Position numbers and translations under genes: made by a program | Shown here: piece by piece, positions 43,602 through 52,332 of the stretch | How positions within the stretch are numbered: the first letter of the stretch is position 1 | How the letters are laid out: the number at the start of each line of letters is the position of its first letter | The notes under the pieces: model-generated | Seen by the model: only the letters and a program-made list of their open reading frames with translations | The model's database searches: none | What the model was told of the DNA's origin: nothing | From: an uncultured Lachnospiraceae bacterium | Lineage (GTDB): Bacteria > Bacillota > Clostridia > Lachnospirales > Lachnospiraceae | Assembly: GCA_947625775.1 (NCBI GenBank) | Contig: CANQPM010000008.1 | Span: 1 to 64,000 of the forward strand | Reading direction: 5' to 3' | DNA: 64,000 nt

Positions 43602-44384
43602 CTACCCAAGCGCCACATCCAAACTCATCATCACCGTAAACCCAATCGCAAAAAACACAGTCCCCACATCAGAATGTTCCCCTTCCGACATCTCAGGAAT
43701 AAGCTCCTCCACCACCACATACATCATCGCCCCCGCCGCAAATGCCAAAAGATACGGCAGCGCCCTCTCAATCAACCCAGCCGCCAAAATCGTAATCACA
43801 GCCGCAATCGGCTCCACCACTCCCGAAAGCACCCCATACACAAACGCCCTCGACTTCTTCATCCCCTCCGCCCTAAGCGGCATGGAAATAATCGCTCCCT
43901 CAGGGAAATTCTGAATCGCAATCCCAATAGCAAGCGTAAACGCCCCCATCACCGTAATCTGCTCATTCCCCGCCAAAAGCCCCGCATACACCACGCCGAC
44001 AGCCATCCCCTCGGGAATATTGTGCAATGCCACTGCAAGAACCAACATAGTAGTCTTTTTAAGCCTGCTCCTAGGTCCCTCCGCATTCTGGCTGTGCATA
44101 TGCAGATGCGGAATAATGTGGTCAAGCATAAGCAGAAAAAAAATTCCAATCCAAAACCCCACAGCCGCAGGAACAAACGCCATCTTTCCCATGCCCTCTG
44201 ACTGCTCCATCGCAGGAATGAGCAAGCTCCAAATAGATGCCGCCACCATCACCCCCGCGGCAAATCCCGTAAGCGCCCTCTGCAGCGCAATATTCATCTT
44301 ATGCCTCATCACAAAAACACAAGCCGCCCCCAGCGAAGTCCCCAGAAACGGAATCAAAAGCCCCTTAAAAACCTCAATCTCCAT
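43602..44384 (-). CDS. ZIP-family divalent metal transporter
   Basis: A 260-residue ZIP protein with eight membrane helices: the His-rich loop HIIPHLHMHSQNAEG between helices 3 and 4, HNIPEGMAVGVVYAG in helix 4 and IQNFPEGAIISMPL in helix 5 carry the metal-site residues. It imports zinc, iron or related ions. The ATG at 44384 is chosen since GGAGGA lies six bases before it. It lies downstream of three hairpins that separate it from the chemoreceptor gene, so it likely has its own promoter. Confidence 0.93.
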   Translation of the reverse strand: MEIEVFKGLLIPFLGTSLGAACVFVMRHKMNIALQRALTGFAAGVMVAASIWSLLIPAMEQSEGMGKMAFVPAAVGFWIGIFFLLMLDHIIPHLHMHSQNAEGPRSRLKKTTMLVLAVALHNIPEGMAVGVVYAGLLAGNEQITVMGAFTLAIGIAIQNFPEGAIISMPLRAEGMKKSRAFVYGVLSGVVEPIAAVITILAAGLIERALPYLLAFAAGAMMYVVVEELIPEMSEGEHSDVGTVFFAIGFTVMMSLDVALG

Positions 44385-44432
44385 CCATACTCCTCCAACC
44401 CATGCACACATCTTTTCAACCTATTATATGCA

Positions 44433-44466
44433 AAAAAAGATTTGATGATAACACCAAATCTTTTTT
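44433..44466. terminator. Bidirectional A/T hairpin upstream of the ZIP gene
   Basis: AAAAAAGATTTG, 10-base loop, CAAATCTTTTTT, a perfect stem. Stops leftward read-through from the chemoreceptor gene. Confidence 0.7.
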
Positions 44467-44587
44467 AATATTTCTCATACATTACGCCACTACCCGAAAA
44501 ATACCCGCCCAAAAATTTGACACCAACACAAAATCCTCTTTTAAGCACTTCCCATACATTACGCAATCACACGAAAAATGCCCGCCC
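44451..44587 (-). repeat. Two ~60-base imperfect direct repeats
   Basis: 44451-44510 and 44526-44587 share CATACATTACGC, CGAAAAAT and CCCGCCC in the same order. They follow the two-hairpin element and look like a decayed duplication of its outer part. Confidence 0.65.
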
Positions 44588-44661
44588 TTAGGCATTTTTC
44601 ATAAACATTAAGGAAGTCTAAGGCAGCGTCTTTTGCTGCCTTAGACTTCCTTAATGTTTTA
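44565..44661 (-). terminator. Two-hairpin 3' element at the chemoreceptor stop codon
   Basis: On the minus strand it begins with the TAA stop codon. A perfect 25-bp stem (44603-44627 with 44635-44659, loop AAAAGAC on that strand) is followed by a second stem (44573-44582 with 44591-44600). It matches the element after the cellobiose phosphorylase gene in the first bases after the stop, the loop and the second stem, while stem bases differ in a paired fashion. Confidence 0.75.
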
Positions 44662-46365
44662 TACTCTGAACCCACTCATCAATTCCACCAACGCCTCAAC
44701 CTGCTGCTTCTGCTCCTCGCTTATCGCCGCCGTCTCCTCAGACGTCGCCGAATTGTTGTCCACAATTCCCGCCATATTTCCAATGCCCTCGTTAATCTGC
44801 GAAATGCTCTCCAGCTCGCTCTTTAGCTTGTCAACAATCCCGTTTATGCGCCCTGTCGTCTCCTCAGCGCCCATAAGCATTTCTTCCATATTTACAGCCG
44901 CCTCCGCCGCAATGCGCTCTCCGACGTCCACGGCGTCAACAGTCCTGCGTATCAGGTCAGACGTCTCGCCGACCGCGCTCTGCGACGCCTCTGCAAGCTT
45001 TTTAACCTGCTCCGCCACTACCGCAAAGCCCCTGCCCGCTTCGCCCGCCCTCGCCGACTCTATCGAAGCGTTGAGCGAAAGCATGTCAATCTCGTCTCCG
45101 ATATCCGCGATAGCCGAAATAACGCCGATAATCTGCTTTGAACAGTCATTTATCTCGTCCATCGCCACTTTAAGCTCATCCATCTTCTGACTGCTTGCGA
45201 CAAGCGTTGAGCTTGAAAGATTTGAAATCTTGACAGCCTCCTCCGCCTCCTTCTCATCATACTCTATCGCCTCGCTAAGCTCTCCCAAAAGAAGCATCAA
45301 ATCCGAAACCTCGCCCGCTTGACTTGTACAAGCGTTTGCCAAATCCTCAGCCGCTGATGCAAGCTGCCCCGAGCCCGCGTCAATATCGTTTGAAACGCTC
45401 GTAATCGTCGCTACAGTATTTTTCATCTCCTCGATAATCTTGTTGAGCGACTCCTTTATCTGCACATACTCGCCGACATAATTATGCCCGACATCAACCC
45501 TGTAATTGCCCTGTCCCATCTGTTCAAGCACAAAGCTTATCTCCTCGATAATGCCCGCAAGGTTATCCTTCATAAATTCTATCGCCTTGACCATGCTGCC
45601 TACCTCGCTGTCGTCCGCCTCCAAATCAAGTCGCGCGTGCAGGTTGCCGTCAGCAAGCTCCTTCATCTGCTCCGAAACCTTGATAATCGGCGTCAAAAGC
45701 TCCTTGCGTGAAAAGGCTATCGCCTTAAAGCTCGACATCGCAAGCCATACAAATCCCGCCACAAAAGCTGCGGCGCATATTATCATAAATGCAAGAAAGC
45801 CCGACTTCTTAGCCTCAAGCCGTGCAAGTATTTTATTGATGGTCGTGTCAGTAAGCTCATTTATGCGCTGTATCGCCGTGCCGTACTCGCTGCCAAAGAC
45901 AAAATCCATAGCCGACTGCGTATCGCCCGACGCCACTGCCGCCATCGCCTCCTCCTCAAGCGGCACAAGCCCATTGGAAAGGTCCGCTATCTCGTTGAGG
46001 TTAGCCCACTCCTCATCTTTAAGGCTGTTTTTCTCCAAGCCCTCCCATGCGATATCCCTGTTTTTATCCTCGTTAAGCTCCTTCATATATGCGTCATAAT
46101 ACTGGATGTCGCCCGTCACGGCATACGACTGGACTGCCGCCGTAAGCGTCTTAGAGCCTATCCTGTACTGGTTGAGGTACATAGTGATTTCAAGCTGCTC
46201 ATATGTATTTGCCACATAGCTTGCGCCCGATATAAACACTAAAAACAATAGAACCGCCCCTATGATAAGCGAAAGCTTTGTCCTTTTCGTGATTTTGCCA
46301 AGGCGCGCCACCTGGCTGTTTTCCCCCAGCGTATTCTGCGTTACAGACTCATTTGCTCCTTCCAT
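44659..46365 (-). CDS. Methyl-accepting chemotaxis protein (four-helix-bundle sensor)
   Basis: A 568-residue chemoreceptor: membrane helix at about 32-52, a short all-helical extracytoplasmic domain (about 53-190, four-helix-bundle type), a second membrane helix (about 192-215), one or two HAMP units (about 225-325), and the signalling domain with EIDMLSLNASIESARAGEAG at the tip. It is shorter than the dCache receptor at 13311. The ligand is unknown. Promoter at 46436-46464. Confidence 0.94.
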   Translation of the reverse strand: MEGANESVTQNTLGENSQVARLGKITKRTKLSLIIGAVLLFLVFISGASYVANTYEQLEITMYLNQYRIGSKTLTAAVQSYAVTGDIQYYDAYMKELNEDKNRDIAWEGLEKNSLKDEEWANLNEIADLSNGLVPLEEEAMAAVASGDTQSAMDFVFGSEYGTAIQRINELTDTTINKILARLEAKKSGFLAFMIICAAAFVAGFVWLAMSSFKAIAFSRKELLTPIIKVSEQMKELADGNLHARLDLEADDSEVGSMVKAIEFMKDNLAGIIEEISFVLEQMGQGNYRVDVGHNYVGEYVQIKESLNKIIEEMKNTVATITSVSNDIDAGSGQLASAAEDLANACTSQAGEVSDLMLLLGELSEAIEYDEKEAEEAVKISNLSSSTLVASSQKMDELKVAMDEINDCSKQIIGVISAIADIGDEIDMLSLNASIESARAGEAGRGFAVVAEQVKKLAEASQSAVGETSDLIRRTVDAVDVGERIAAEAAVNMEEMLMGAEETTGRINGIVDKLKSELESISQINEGIGNMAGIVDNNSATSEETAAISEEQKQQVEALVELMSGFRV

Positions 46366-46435
46366 CGCACAACATATCCTTTCAAATTAGATGTTCTTAT
46401 AGATATTTATACATTTTTTGGTAAATATCACTATA

Positions 46436-46464
46436 ATTATACTTTATAAACTGCCAGCGGTCAA
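46436..46464 (-). promoter_or_regulatory. Sigma-A promoter of the chemoreceptor gene
   Basis: On the minus strand: TTGACC, 17 bases, TATAAT, about 65 bases upstream of the start. Confidence 0.75.
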
Positions 46465-46499
46465 CATATTGCACTAATGTTTTCGCACATTATTACATA

Positions 46500-47720
46500 T
46501 TACATACCACGCTTTTTAGGGCTCTCCAAAAATGATGCGCGTTTCACGGCATCCGCCCCAAACCGCTCGCGTATGCTGTCCATAGCCTTGTCAAGTCTTT
46601 CAAGCTTTTCGTAGTCGCGACCATCGAGCAGCGAAAGCTGTCTGCCCGCATCTGTCTTTACCACATGGCTTGTGGAAATGCCAAGCAGCCTTATCGGCAT
46701 GCCGTCCCAAAGTTCGTCAAAAAGCCGCGCCGCCACGGCATAAATCTCATCCGTTATATTCGTGCTGTGCCCAATCTCGCGCTGGTGCGATGTCCGCGTA
46801 AGGTCGCTGTACCTGATGCTTACCGTCACTGCCTCAATCCGCACGTTGTCCCTGCGCAGACGCCTGCCGACTGTCTCTGCAAGTGACATCAGTGTCATTT
46901 TTGCCGTGCCCTCGTCCGTCACGTCAAAGGCGATTGTAGTCGCATTTCCATAGCTCTTGCTGTCCGCAGGCTCTGGCTCCACCACTGAAACGTCCTCGCC
47001 GTTTGCAAATTTCCATATCGCCTCGCCCTGCTTTTTCATCGCCGCCCTCAATACTGAAACGTCTGTTTTTGCAAGCTCCCCTATCGTGGTTATGCCGAGT
47101 GTGTGGAGCGTGCGCTCCGACGATTTTCCCACCAGAAACAAATCACGCACGGGAAGCCCCCACATTTTTTCCTGTATTTCATCAGGAAAAAGCGTGTGTA
47201 CAAGATTCGGCTTTTTGAAATCGCTTGCCATCTTAGCAAGCAGCTTATTCGTGGAAATGCCGACATTTACCGTAAATCCAAGCTTGTCATATATTTCGTT
47301 TTTTATTTTCTCCGCCGCCTCTATGGGCTCGCCAAAAAGCTTCTGCGTGCCTGTCATATCCATAAAACACTCGTCTATGCTGCACTGCTCTATCGTGTCG
47401 GAATACTTTTCCAGTATTGAGATAAACGCCTTGGAATATTTTCTGTAGAGCTCATGCCTTGAGGGGACAATCAAAAGGTTTGGGCATTTTTTGAGCGCGT
47501 CAGTGATTGGCTCGCCTGTCTGCACCTTGTACTTTTTTGCGGGAATTGATTTTGCAAGTATCACGCCGCGCCGTTTCGACCTGTCGCCGCCCACGGCTGA
47601 CGGTATAGTGCGCAAATCCACCGTGATATCGGGATATTGTTCGGGGTGCTTTAGGCGCTCTACAGCCTCCCACGAGAGAAATGCGCTGTTTACGTCAACG
47701 TGAAAAATAAGCCTTTCCAA
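46500..47720 (-). CDS. dinB: DNA polymerase IV (Y family)
   Basis: A 406-residue Y-family polymerase: FHVDVNSAFLSWEAV with catalytic Asp, YKVQTGEPI, CSIDECFMDMT with the second pair of acidic residues, NVGISTNKLLAKMASDFKKP, and the little-finger domain (about 240-350). It performs error-prone synthesis past lesions. Its family resembles the Lachnospiraceae/Clostridial DinB with a longer N-terminal loop (VDLRTIPSAVGGDRSKRRG). No LexA site was identified with confidence. Confidence 0.95.
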   Translation of the reverse strand: MERLIFHVDVNSAFLSWEAVERLKHPEQYPDITVDLRTIPSAVGGDRSKRRGVILAKSIPAKKYKVQTGEPITDALKKCPNLLIVPSRHELYRKYSKAFISILEKYSDTIEQCSIDECFMDMTGTQKLFGEPIEAAEKIKNEIYDKLGFTVNVGISTNKLLAKMASDFKKPNLVHTLFPDEIQEKMWGLPVRDLFLVGKSSERTLHTLGITTIGELAKTDVSVLRAAMKKQGEAIWKFANGEDVSVVEPEPADSKSYGNATTIAFDVTDEGTAKMTLMSLAETVGRRLRRDNVRIEAVTVSIRYSDLTRTSHQREIGHSTNITDEIYAVAARLFDELWDGMPIRLLGISTSHVVKTDAGRQLSLLDGRDYEKLERLDKAMDSIRERFGADAVKRASFLESPKKRGM

Positions 47721-47812
47721 TATGCCTCTCCTCCAAAAATTGCTTATAAGCCATCATTTACTGATTTTGCATAAATTCGGACGACTGATAAAAACTCTCA
47801 CAATCACCTAAT

Positions 47813-48205
47813 TTACTGCGCTACGGCGTCTACTCCTGTATCTGCGGCTCTCTTTCCATACGATTTAATTTCCACCACCAGCTTATGTGGCAGACAAATA
47901 ATAGCCTCGCCTATTTTTGAAACCGCACTATGCTTCACGCAATACCTGTCAGGACAGTCAGCTTCCGATATACATACCTGTCCTCCGGAAATAACAATCG
48001 TATTGTGCCCCAAAAGCTCATCTACACTGACAACTGTATCCTCAGACAACGGAAACTCCCCATACACCCCGCCGTCCACAGTAACCAGCACATACTTGTC
48101 TTCTCCTTCACCATGCGCTCCCCCAATCAAGAACATTACCACGAAAATAATTATGGCGGACAGCAAAATACCCGCTAACAAAAGCACATCGTTTTTCTTC
48201 ACCAT
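47813..48205 (-). CDS. NusG domain II-containing membrane-anchored protein
   Basis: A 130-residue protein: one N-terminal membrane helix (about 7-27), then the NusG_II beta domain (about 38-120) with the Cys-rich segment QVCISEADCPDRYCVKHSAV and IICLPHKLVVEI. Such proteins usually accompany FMN-binding or electron-transfer genes; here it follows the sugar-binding protein gene by eight bases. Function unknown. The conserved Cys pattern suggests a redox or metal-linked role outside the membrane. Confidence 0.82.
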   Translation of the reverse strand: MVKKNDVLLLAGILLSAIIIFVVMFLIGGAHGEGEDKYVLVTVDGGVYGEFPLSEDTVVSVDELLGHNTIVISGGQVCISEADCPDRYCVKHSAVSKIGEAIICLPHKLVVEIKSYGKRAADTGVDAVAQ

Positions 48206-48213
48206 GATATTTT

Positions 48214-49521
48214 TTAATTTTCCGCCGACGCTCCTGTGCCTTTATTTGCCTCGGCATCAAAGCCCGAAAGCGCCTCCGCGACATCACTTCCGCTGCCTAC
48301 GCTCTGCAGCATATTCCACCACGCCGTGCGCGCGTTTGCCCAGTTTGGCGTGACCTGATAATAATCGCCCATATAGCGCATAAACATACTGTATTCATTC
48401 ATAAATTCATCATTCGCGTATATCGCGCTGCCGCTTCTTGCGGGGAACTGCGCCGCCGCGATTACCGCCTTGCTGTACTCCGTCTCATCCTCGGTCATAA
48501 ATTTTATAAAGGTTTTCGCCGCCTCTATTTTTGCCTCGTCGCCATTGTCAAATATGCCAAAGCCCCATATGCCGCCCTGCAGCTTTGGCTCGCCGCTGTC
48601 AGTGGGAAATGTCATCGGCATTATCTCAAAATTCAGGTTCGGATTGTTCAAGGTCTGCGTAAGCTCCAGAGACGCATTCCAGCAAAACGCCATCGCAAGC
48701 TCGCCGTTTGTAAAGCGCTTCACCTCATCGCCTCCGACAATGTCAGGCGCAAAGCTTATGCCGTCTAAATCGCGGAGAAATTCCAGCGCTTTTACATTTT
48801 CAGGATTGTTTACAGTGTATTCCGTATGCTCGGGATTTGTAAACGCGCCGCCATAGAGATTTGTTATCAGCGCCCTTGTGCCCTGGTCGCCGCCCTGTCC
48901 TCCACAATATACAACACCGACATTCTCCTGCCCGTATGCGACAAGCGCCTCCACAGCCTTTTTGAAATTCTCGGTGGTCCATGTGCGGTTCTTTTCATCT
49001 ATGTACTGCAGAGCGTCTGCCGCCTTAAACATATCATAATTTATAGCCATGCAATGCGCCGTCATGCACACGGGAAATTCATAGTATTCGCCGTTGCTGT
49101 GCCTGCATGCGGCGCGCACATTGTCATATATTTCCCCCGCCGTGCCTTCGGTTTCCCATACATCAGTCAAATCGACCATGACTCCTCTGCTGCCCCAGTC
49201 AGCCACAAGGCGCTCAGGACCTTCAAAGACTAAATCAGGAGCCGCTTTCCTGTCAATTGCCTCGTTTATCTTGGCATCCCCGTCTTCATACGTCAGATAA
49301 TCCACGGACACATGAATATTCGGATATTTCTGGTTGAAGTCAGTGAGCATTCCCGCCACAGTGCTCGGATTGCTCCAATTGCCCACAGGGTAAGTCCAAA
49401 GTGAAATCTCCACGTCTTCCTTTTCCACTACCTCATCAACCACATCAGCCTCATCGCCCCCGCACGCCGTAAGCCCCAGCGATAATCCCAATATCATTGC
49501 CGCCATTACATTTTTTTTCAT
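48214..49521 (-). CDS. Extracellular solute-binding lipoprotein
   Basis: A 435-residue family 1 solute-binding protein: signal peptide with lipobox (LGLSLGLTAC), then TYPVGNWSNPSTVAGMLTDF and other features of the sugar-binding family. No permease or ATPase gene is near. Instead the gene follows a hybrid histidine kinase with an extracytoplasmic sensor, so it may present a ligand to the kinase rather than to a transporter (inference). The ATG at 49521 follows GGAGG; an in-frame upstream start is rejected. Confidence 0.88.
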   Translation of the reverse strand: MKKNVMAAMILGLSLGLTACGGDEADVVDEVVEKEDVEISLWTYPVGNWSNPSTVAGMLTDFNQKYPNIHVSVDYLTYEDGDAKINEAIDRKAAPDLVFEGPERLVADWGSRGVMVDLTDVWETEGTAGEIYDNVRAACRHSNGEYYEFPVCMTAHCMAINYDMFKAADALQYIDEKNRTWTTENFKKAVEALVAYGQENVGVVYCGGQGGDQGTRALITNLYGGAFTNPEHTEYTVNNPENVKALEFLRDLDGISFAPDIVGGDEVKRFTNGELAMAFCWNASLELTQTLNNPNLNFEIMPMTFPTDSGEPKLQGGIWGFGIFDNGDEAKIEAAKTFIKFMTEDETEYSKAVIAAAQFPARSGSAIYANDEFMNEYSMFMRYMGDYYQVTPNWANARTAWWNMLQSVGSGSDVAEALSGFDAEANKGTGASAEN

Positions 49522-49602
49522 CACTATATATCCTCCATTCTCCGCCCTCAAAGTTCCTCAATCACCCCGAAAACGCTGTCCTTTACAGCTTTTCATTACC
49601 TC

Positions 49603-52155
49603 TTAAAAACGCTGCCCTTGCGTTTTTATTAATGTTTTGGTGAGTTCATCCATATCTATGGGCTTTGCCACATGCGCATTCATTCCGCACTCCAGCGAAC
49701 GCTCCACGTCATCTGAAAAGGCGTCGGCGCTCATAGCTATTATAGGAATTTCGCCCGCGTCGGAGCGCTCCAAAGCCCTTATCGCACGCGTTGCTTCATA
49801 CCCCGTCATCACAGGCATTCTGATGTCCATTATGATAGCATCATAATAGCCCTTTTCCGACTGTTCAAACTTTTCAACGCACACCTTTCCGTTTTCCGCC
49901 CTTTCCACTTCTGCCCCAAGCTCTGATATAAGCTCATGCGCAATTTCCCAGTTCAAATCATTGTCCTCGGCGACGAGAAATCTTTTTCCTCCAAAATCCA
50001 TTGTCTTTTCCCCGCACTGCGGTTCAACCGCGCCTGCATTTTTATCATACTGTTTCAGACAATAATACAGATTTGAGCGGAACAGCGGCTTTTCTATAAA
50101 GCCGTTTATGCCAGCCGCCTTAGCCTCCTCCTCATACTCACTCCATTCGTAGGAAGACGTGAGTATTATCGGCGTATCCTCGCCACATTGCTTTCTGATT
50201 TCCCTTGCCGTCTCGATGCCGTTCATATTAGGTAATTTCCAGTCCAGTATTATTATGTCAAAATCCTTACCCTGCGCCTTGCGCTCTTTAACCATTTCAA
50301 CCGCGCTCTCTCCGCTAAGCACCCATGCTGCCTTTACGCCGAGCGCCTTCAGCCCTGCAACCGTACTCTCGCACAAAAGCTCGTCATCATCAGCCACAAG
50401 CGCCTCCCACTCAGGCAGATGCATCTCAGCCTCGCTTGCAAACGCTTTCTCCAAGTCAAGCGTCACATGAAACTCGCTGCCCTTGCCAAGCTCGCTTTCC
50501 ACCTCGATAGTGCCCTTCATAGCGTCAACGATATACTTCGTGATAGCCATGCCAAGCCCAGAGCCCTCGGTCTTCTGCACGCGCGCGTTGTCCTCGCGCA
50601 TAAAGGACTCAAATATTTTCTCCTTAAATTCAGGCGACATGCCGATACCGTTGTCCTTGACGCGCAGATGCACCCTCACGTATGATGAGCCACGCGGCGA
50701 GTTCTCCTCATACAGCACAATCTGTATCGCGCCCCCATCTGGCGTGAATTTTATCGCGTTTCCGACAAGGTTAAGTATTACCTGATTCAAGCGTATGCTG
50801 TCACAATACACGTTTTCCACTATGCTGTCGCGCACATACACGTCAAACGACTGCTTTTTCGTCTTTACCTGCGGCTGCACCATATCCACAATATTCTGTA
50901 TCGTGTCCTGCAAAGACACCTGTTCAAAATTGAGCGTAAGCTTGCCGCTCTCAATCTTTGACATATCAAGTATGTCGTTTACAAGACCAAGAAGATGTTT
51001 GCTTGAAAGCTCAATCTTTTTAAGGCAGTTCTTGACCTGCGGGATATTTTCAATGTTTGCGCTCGCAATCGCCGTCATTCCCACGATGCCGTTCATCGGT
51101 GTCCTGATGTCGTGGCTCATATTTGACAAAAATTCGCTCTTTGCCTTGCTTGTCTGCTCCGCAAGCCTTTTTGCCGCCTCAAGCTCGTGCATCTGCCTCC
51201 TCGTCAGGTAAAAATACCTCATAAACACAAGCAGCAGCACAAACAGGATAATCACGCACCCGCCCACGGCTGTCCGTGTCCACTGCGCGCCAAGCGTAGC
51301 GACAGTCCTGTCAAGCCTGCCATACGGCAGAAACATAATCATAAACCAGTCAGAATAAGGAAGGCTTGTACAGTACAGAAAACGCCTTTCGCCGTCTATC
51401 CTAAACTCACTGCTGTAGTTCCTGTTTTCCAGCATAGCCGCCGTAAGCTCTGATATAAACTGCTCCGCACTCTTGCCGCCCACGCTGTCGTAGCGGCTGC
51501 GCACGCGCTCAAAATAGTCAGCCTCCTCAATGCTTTCGTCGCGCAGAATAAAGCTGCCGTCATTTCGTATGATTACATAATAAATAAGCGAATCGCCGAT
51601 ATCAAGCGAAAGCGTATCAGTGATATAGCCCGTCGGAAGTCCCGCGACAAGCGCAATGCTTTCCCCTCCGTCAGCCATAGGGTACACGGCGGGGATTCCC
51701 ATCAAAATAGCTTCCCTGCCGTCCGCGTCACGCCCCACCGACATTTTCTGCTCTCCGCGCGTAAGCGATGCCAGAAAGCTGTCGGGATTGTCAATCGCAA
51801 GCTGGCTGCCGTACAGCATTTCAAGCGTGCCGTCACCCGAATACAGCGCCAGATACTCAAACCCCCGCGCCCTCGCATTATATGTAAGGGTAAGGCGCAT
51901 AGATGATTCGACGTTTCCGTTTGCTGGCACTGAATCCACTATCGCCGACACCTGCGACATTCTCAGCTCGATAGTCGTGCCGAAATGTCTTGCCGCCTGC
52001 TCGCTCATTCCCGATATGTAAATGTCGCCAAGCTCGCTGATTGCCTCCGCGCTCCGCCTGCTCATATGAACCGCCTGCGCGGCGAATATCAGTACGCAGA
52101 AAACCACGGTGAATATACCGCTCATTATCAAAAAACGTGTCGTTTTGTTTTTCAT
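49603..52155 (-). CDS. Hybrid sensor histidine kinase with Cache domain and two receivers
   Basis: An 850-residue membrane kinase: helix at about 9-29, extracytoplasmic Cache-like sensor (about 30-290), helix at about 296-315, HisKA with His near 348 ([12 protein letters not shown]), HATPase ([24 protein letters not shown]), receiver 1 (about 575-695, [12 protein letters not shown]) and receiver 2 (about 720-840, [12 protein letters not shown]). It has no output domain, so the signal must pass on through a phosphotransfer protein. It lies 81 bases upstream of the binding-protein gene on the same strand, likely one transcript. Confidence 0.94.
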   Translation of the reverse strand: MKNKTTRFLIMSGIFTVVFCVLIFAAQAVHMSRRSAEAISELGDIYISGMSEQAARHFGTTIELRMSQVSAIVDSVPANGNVESSMRLTLTYNARARGFEYLALYSGDGTLEMLYGSQLAIDNPDSFLASLTRGEQKMSVGRDADGREAILMGIPAVYPMADGGESIALVAGLPTGYITDTLSLDIGDSLIYYVIIRNDGSFILRDESIEEADYFERVRSRYDSVGGKSAEQFISELTAAMLENRNYSSEFRIDGERRFLYCTSLPYSDWFMIMFLPYGRLDRTVATLGAQWTRTAVGGCVIILFVLLLVFMRYFYLTRRQMHELEAAKRLAEQTSKAKSEFLSNMSHDIRTPMNGIVGMTAIASANIENIPQVKNCLKKIELSSKHLLGLVNDILDMSKIESGKLTLNFEQVSLQDTIQNIVDMVQPQVKTKKQSFDVYVRDSIVENVYCDSIRLNQVILNLVGNAIKFTPDGGAIQIVLYEENSPRGSSYVRVHLRVKDNGIGMSPEFKEKIFESFMREDNARVQKTEGSGLGMAITKYIVDAMKGTIEVESELGKGSEFHVTLDLEKAFASEAEMHLPEWEALVADDDELLCESTVAGLKALGVKAAWVLSGESAVEMVKERKAQGKDFDIIILDWKLPNMNGIETAREIRKQCGEDTPIILTSSYEWSEYEEEAKAAGINGFIEKPLFRSNLYYCLKQYDKNAGAVEPQCGEKTMDFGGKRFLVAEDNDLNWEIAHELISELGAEVERAENGKVCVEKFEQSEKGYYDAIIMDIRMPVMTGYEATRAIRALERSDAGEIPIIAMSADAFSDDVERSLECGMNAHVAKPIDMDELTKTLIKTQGQRF

Positions 52156-52279
52156 TTGGCTGCTTTTTTCCCCTTTTTGCTTAGATTAGAATATACTATT
52201 TTTATTTTATCAGTAAAATGGGAAACATTCAACACACGCAGGCGTAAAATCTGAAAATGATTCCAAAACAAAATACAAA

Positions 52280-52307
52280 CAGAAGGTCCGATAGTCCAGA
52301 CCTCCTG
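52280..52307 (-). terminator. Terminator of the spore-protein gene
   Basis: CAG-A-AGGTC, 10-base loop, GACCT-C-CTG, followed on the minus strand by TTTGTATTTTG. Confidence 0.65.
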
Positions 52308-52332
52308 CTTTTATTTTCCGCAATCCTGCTTA

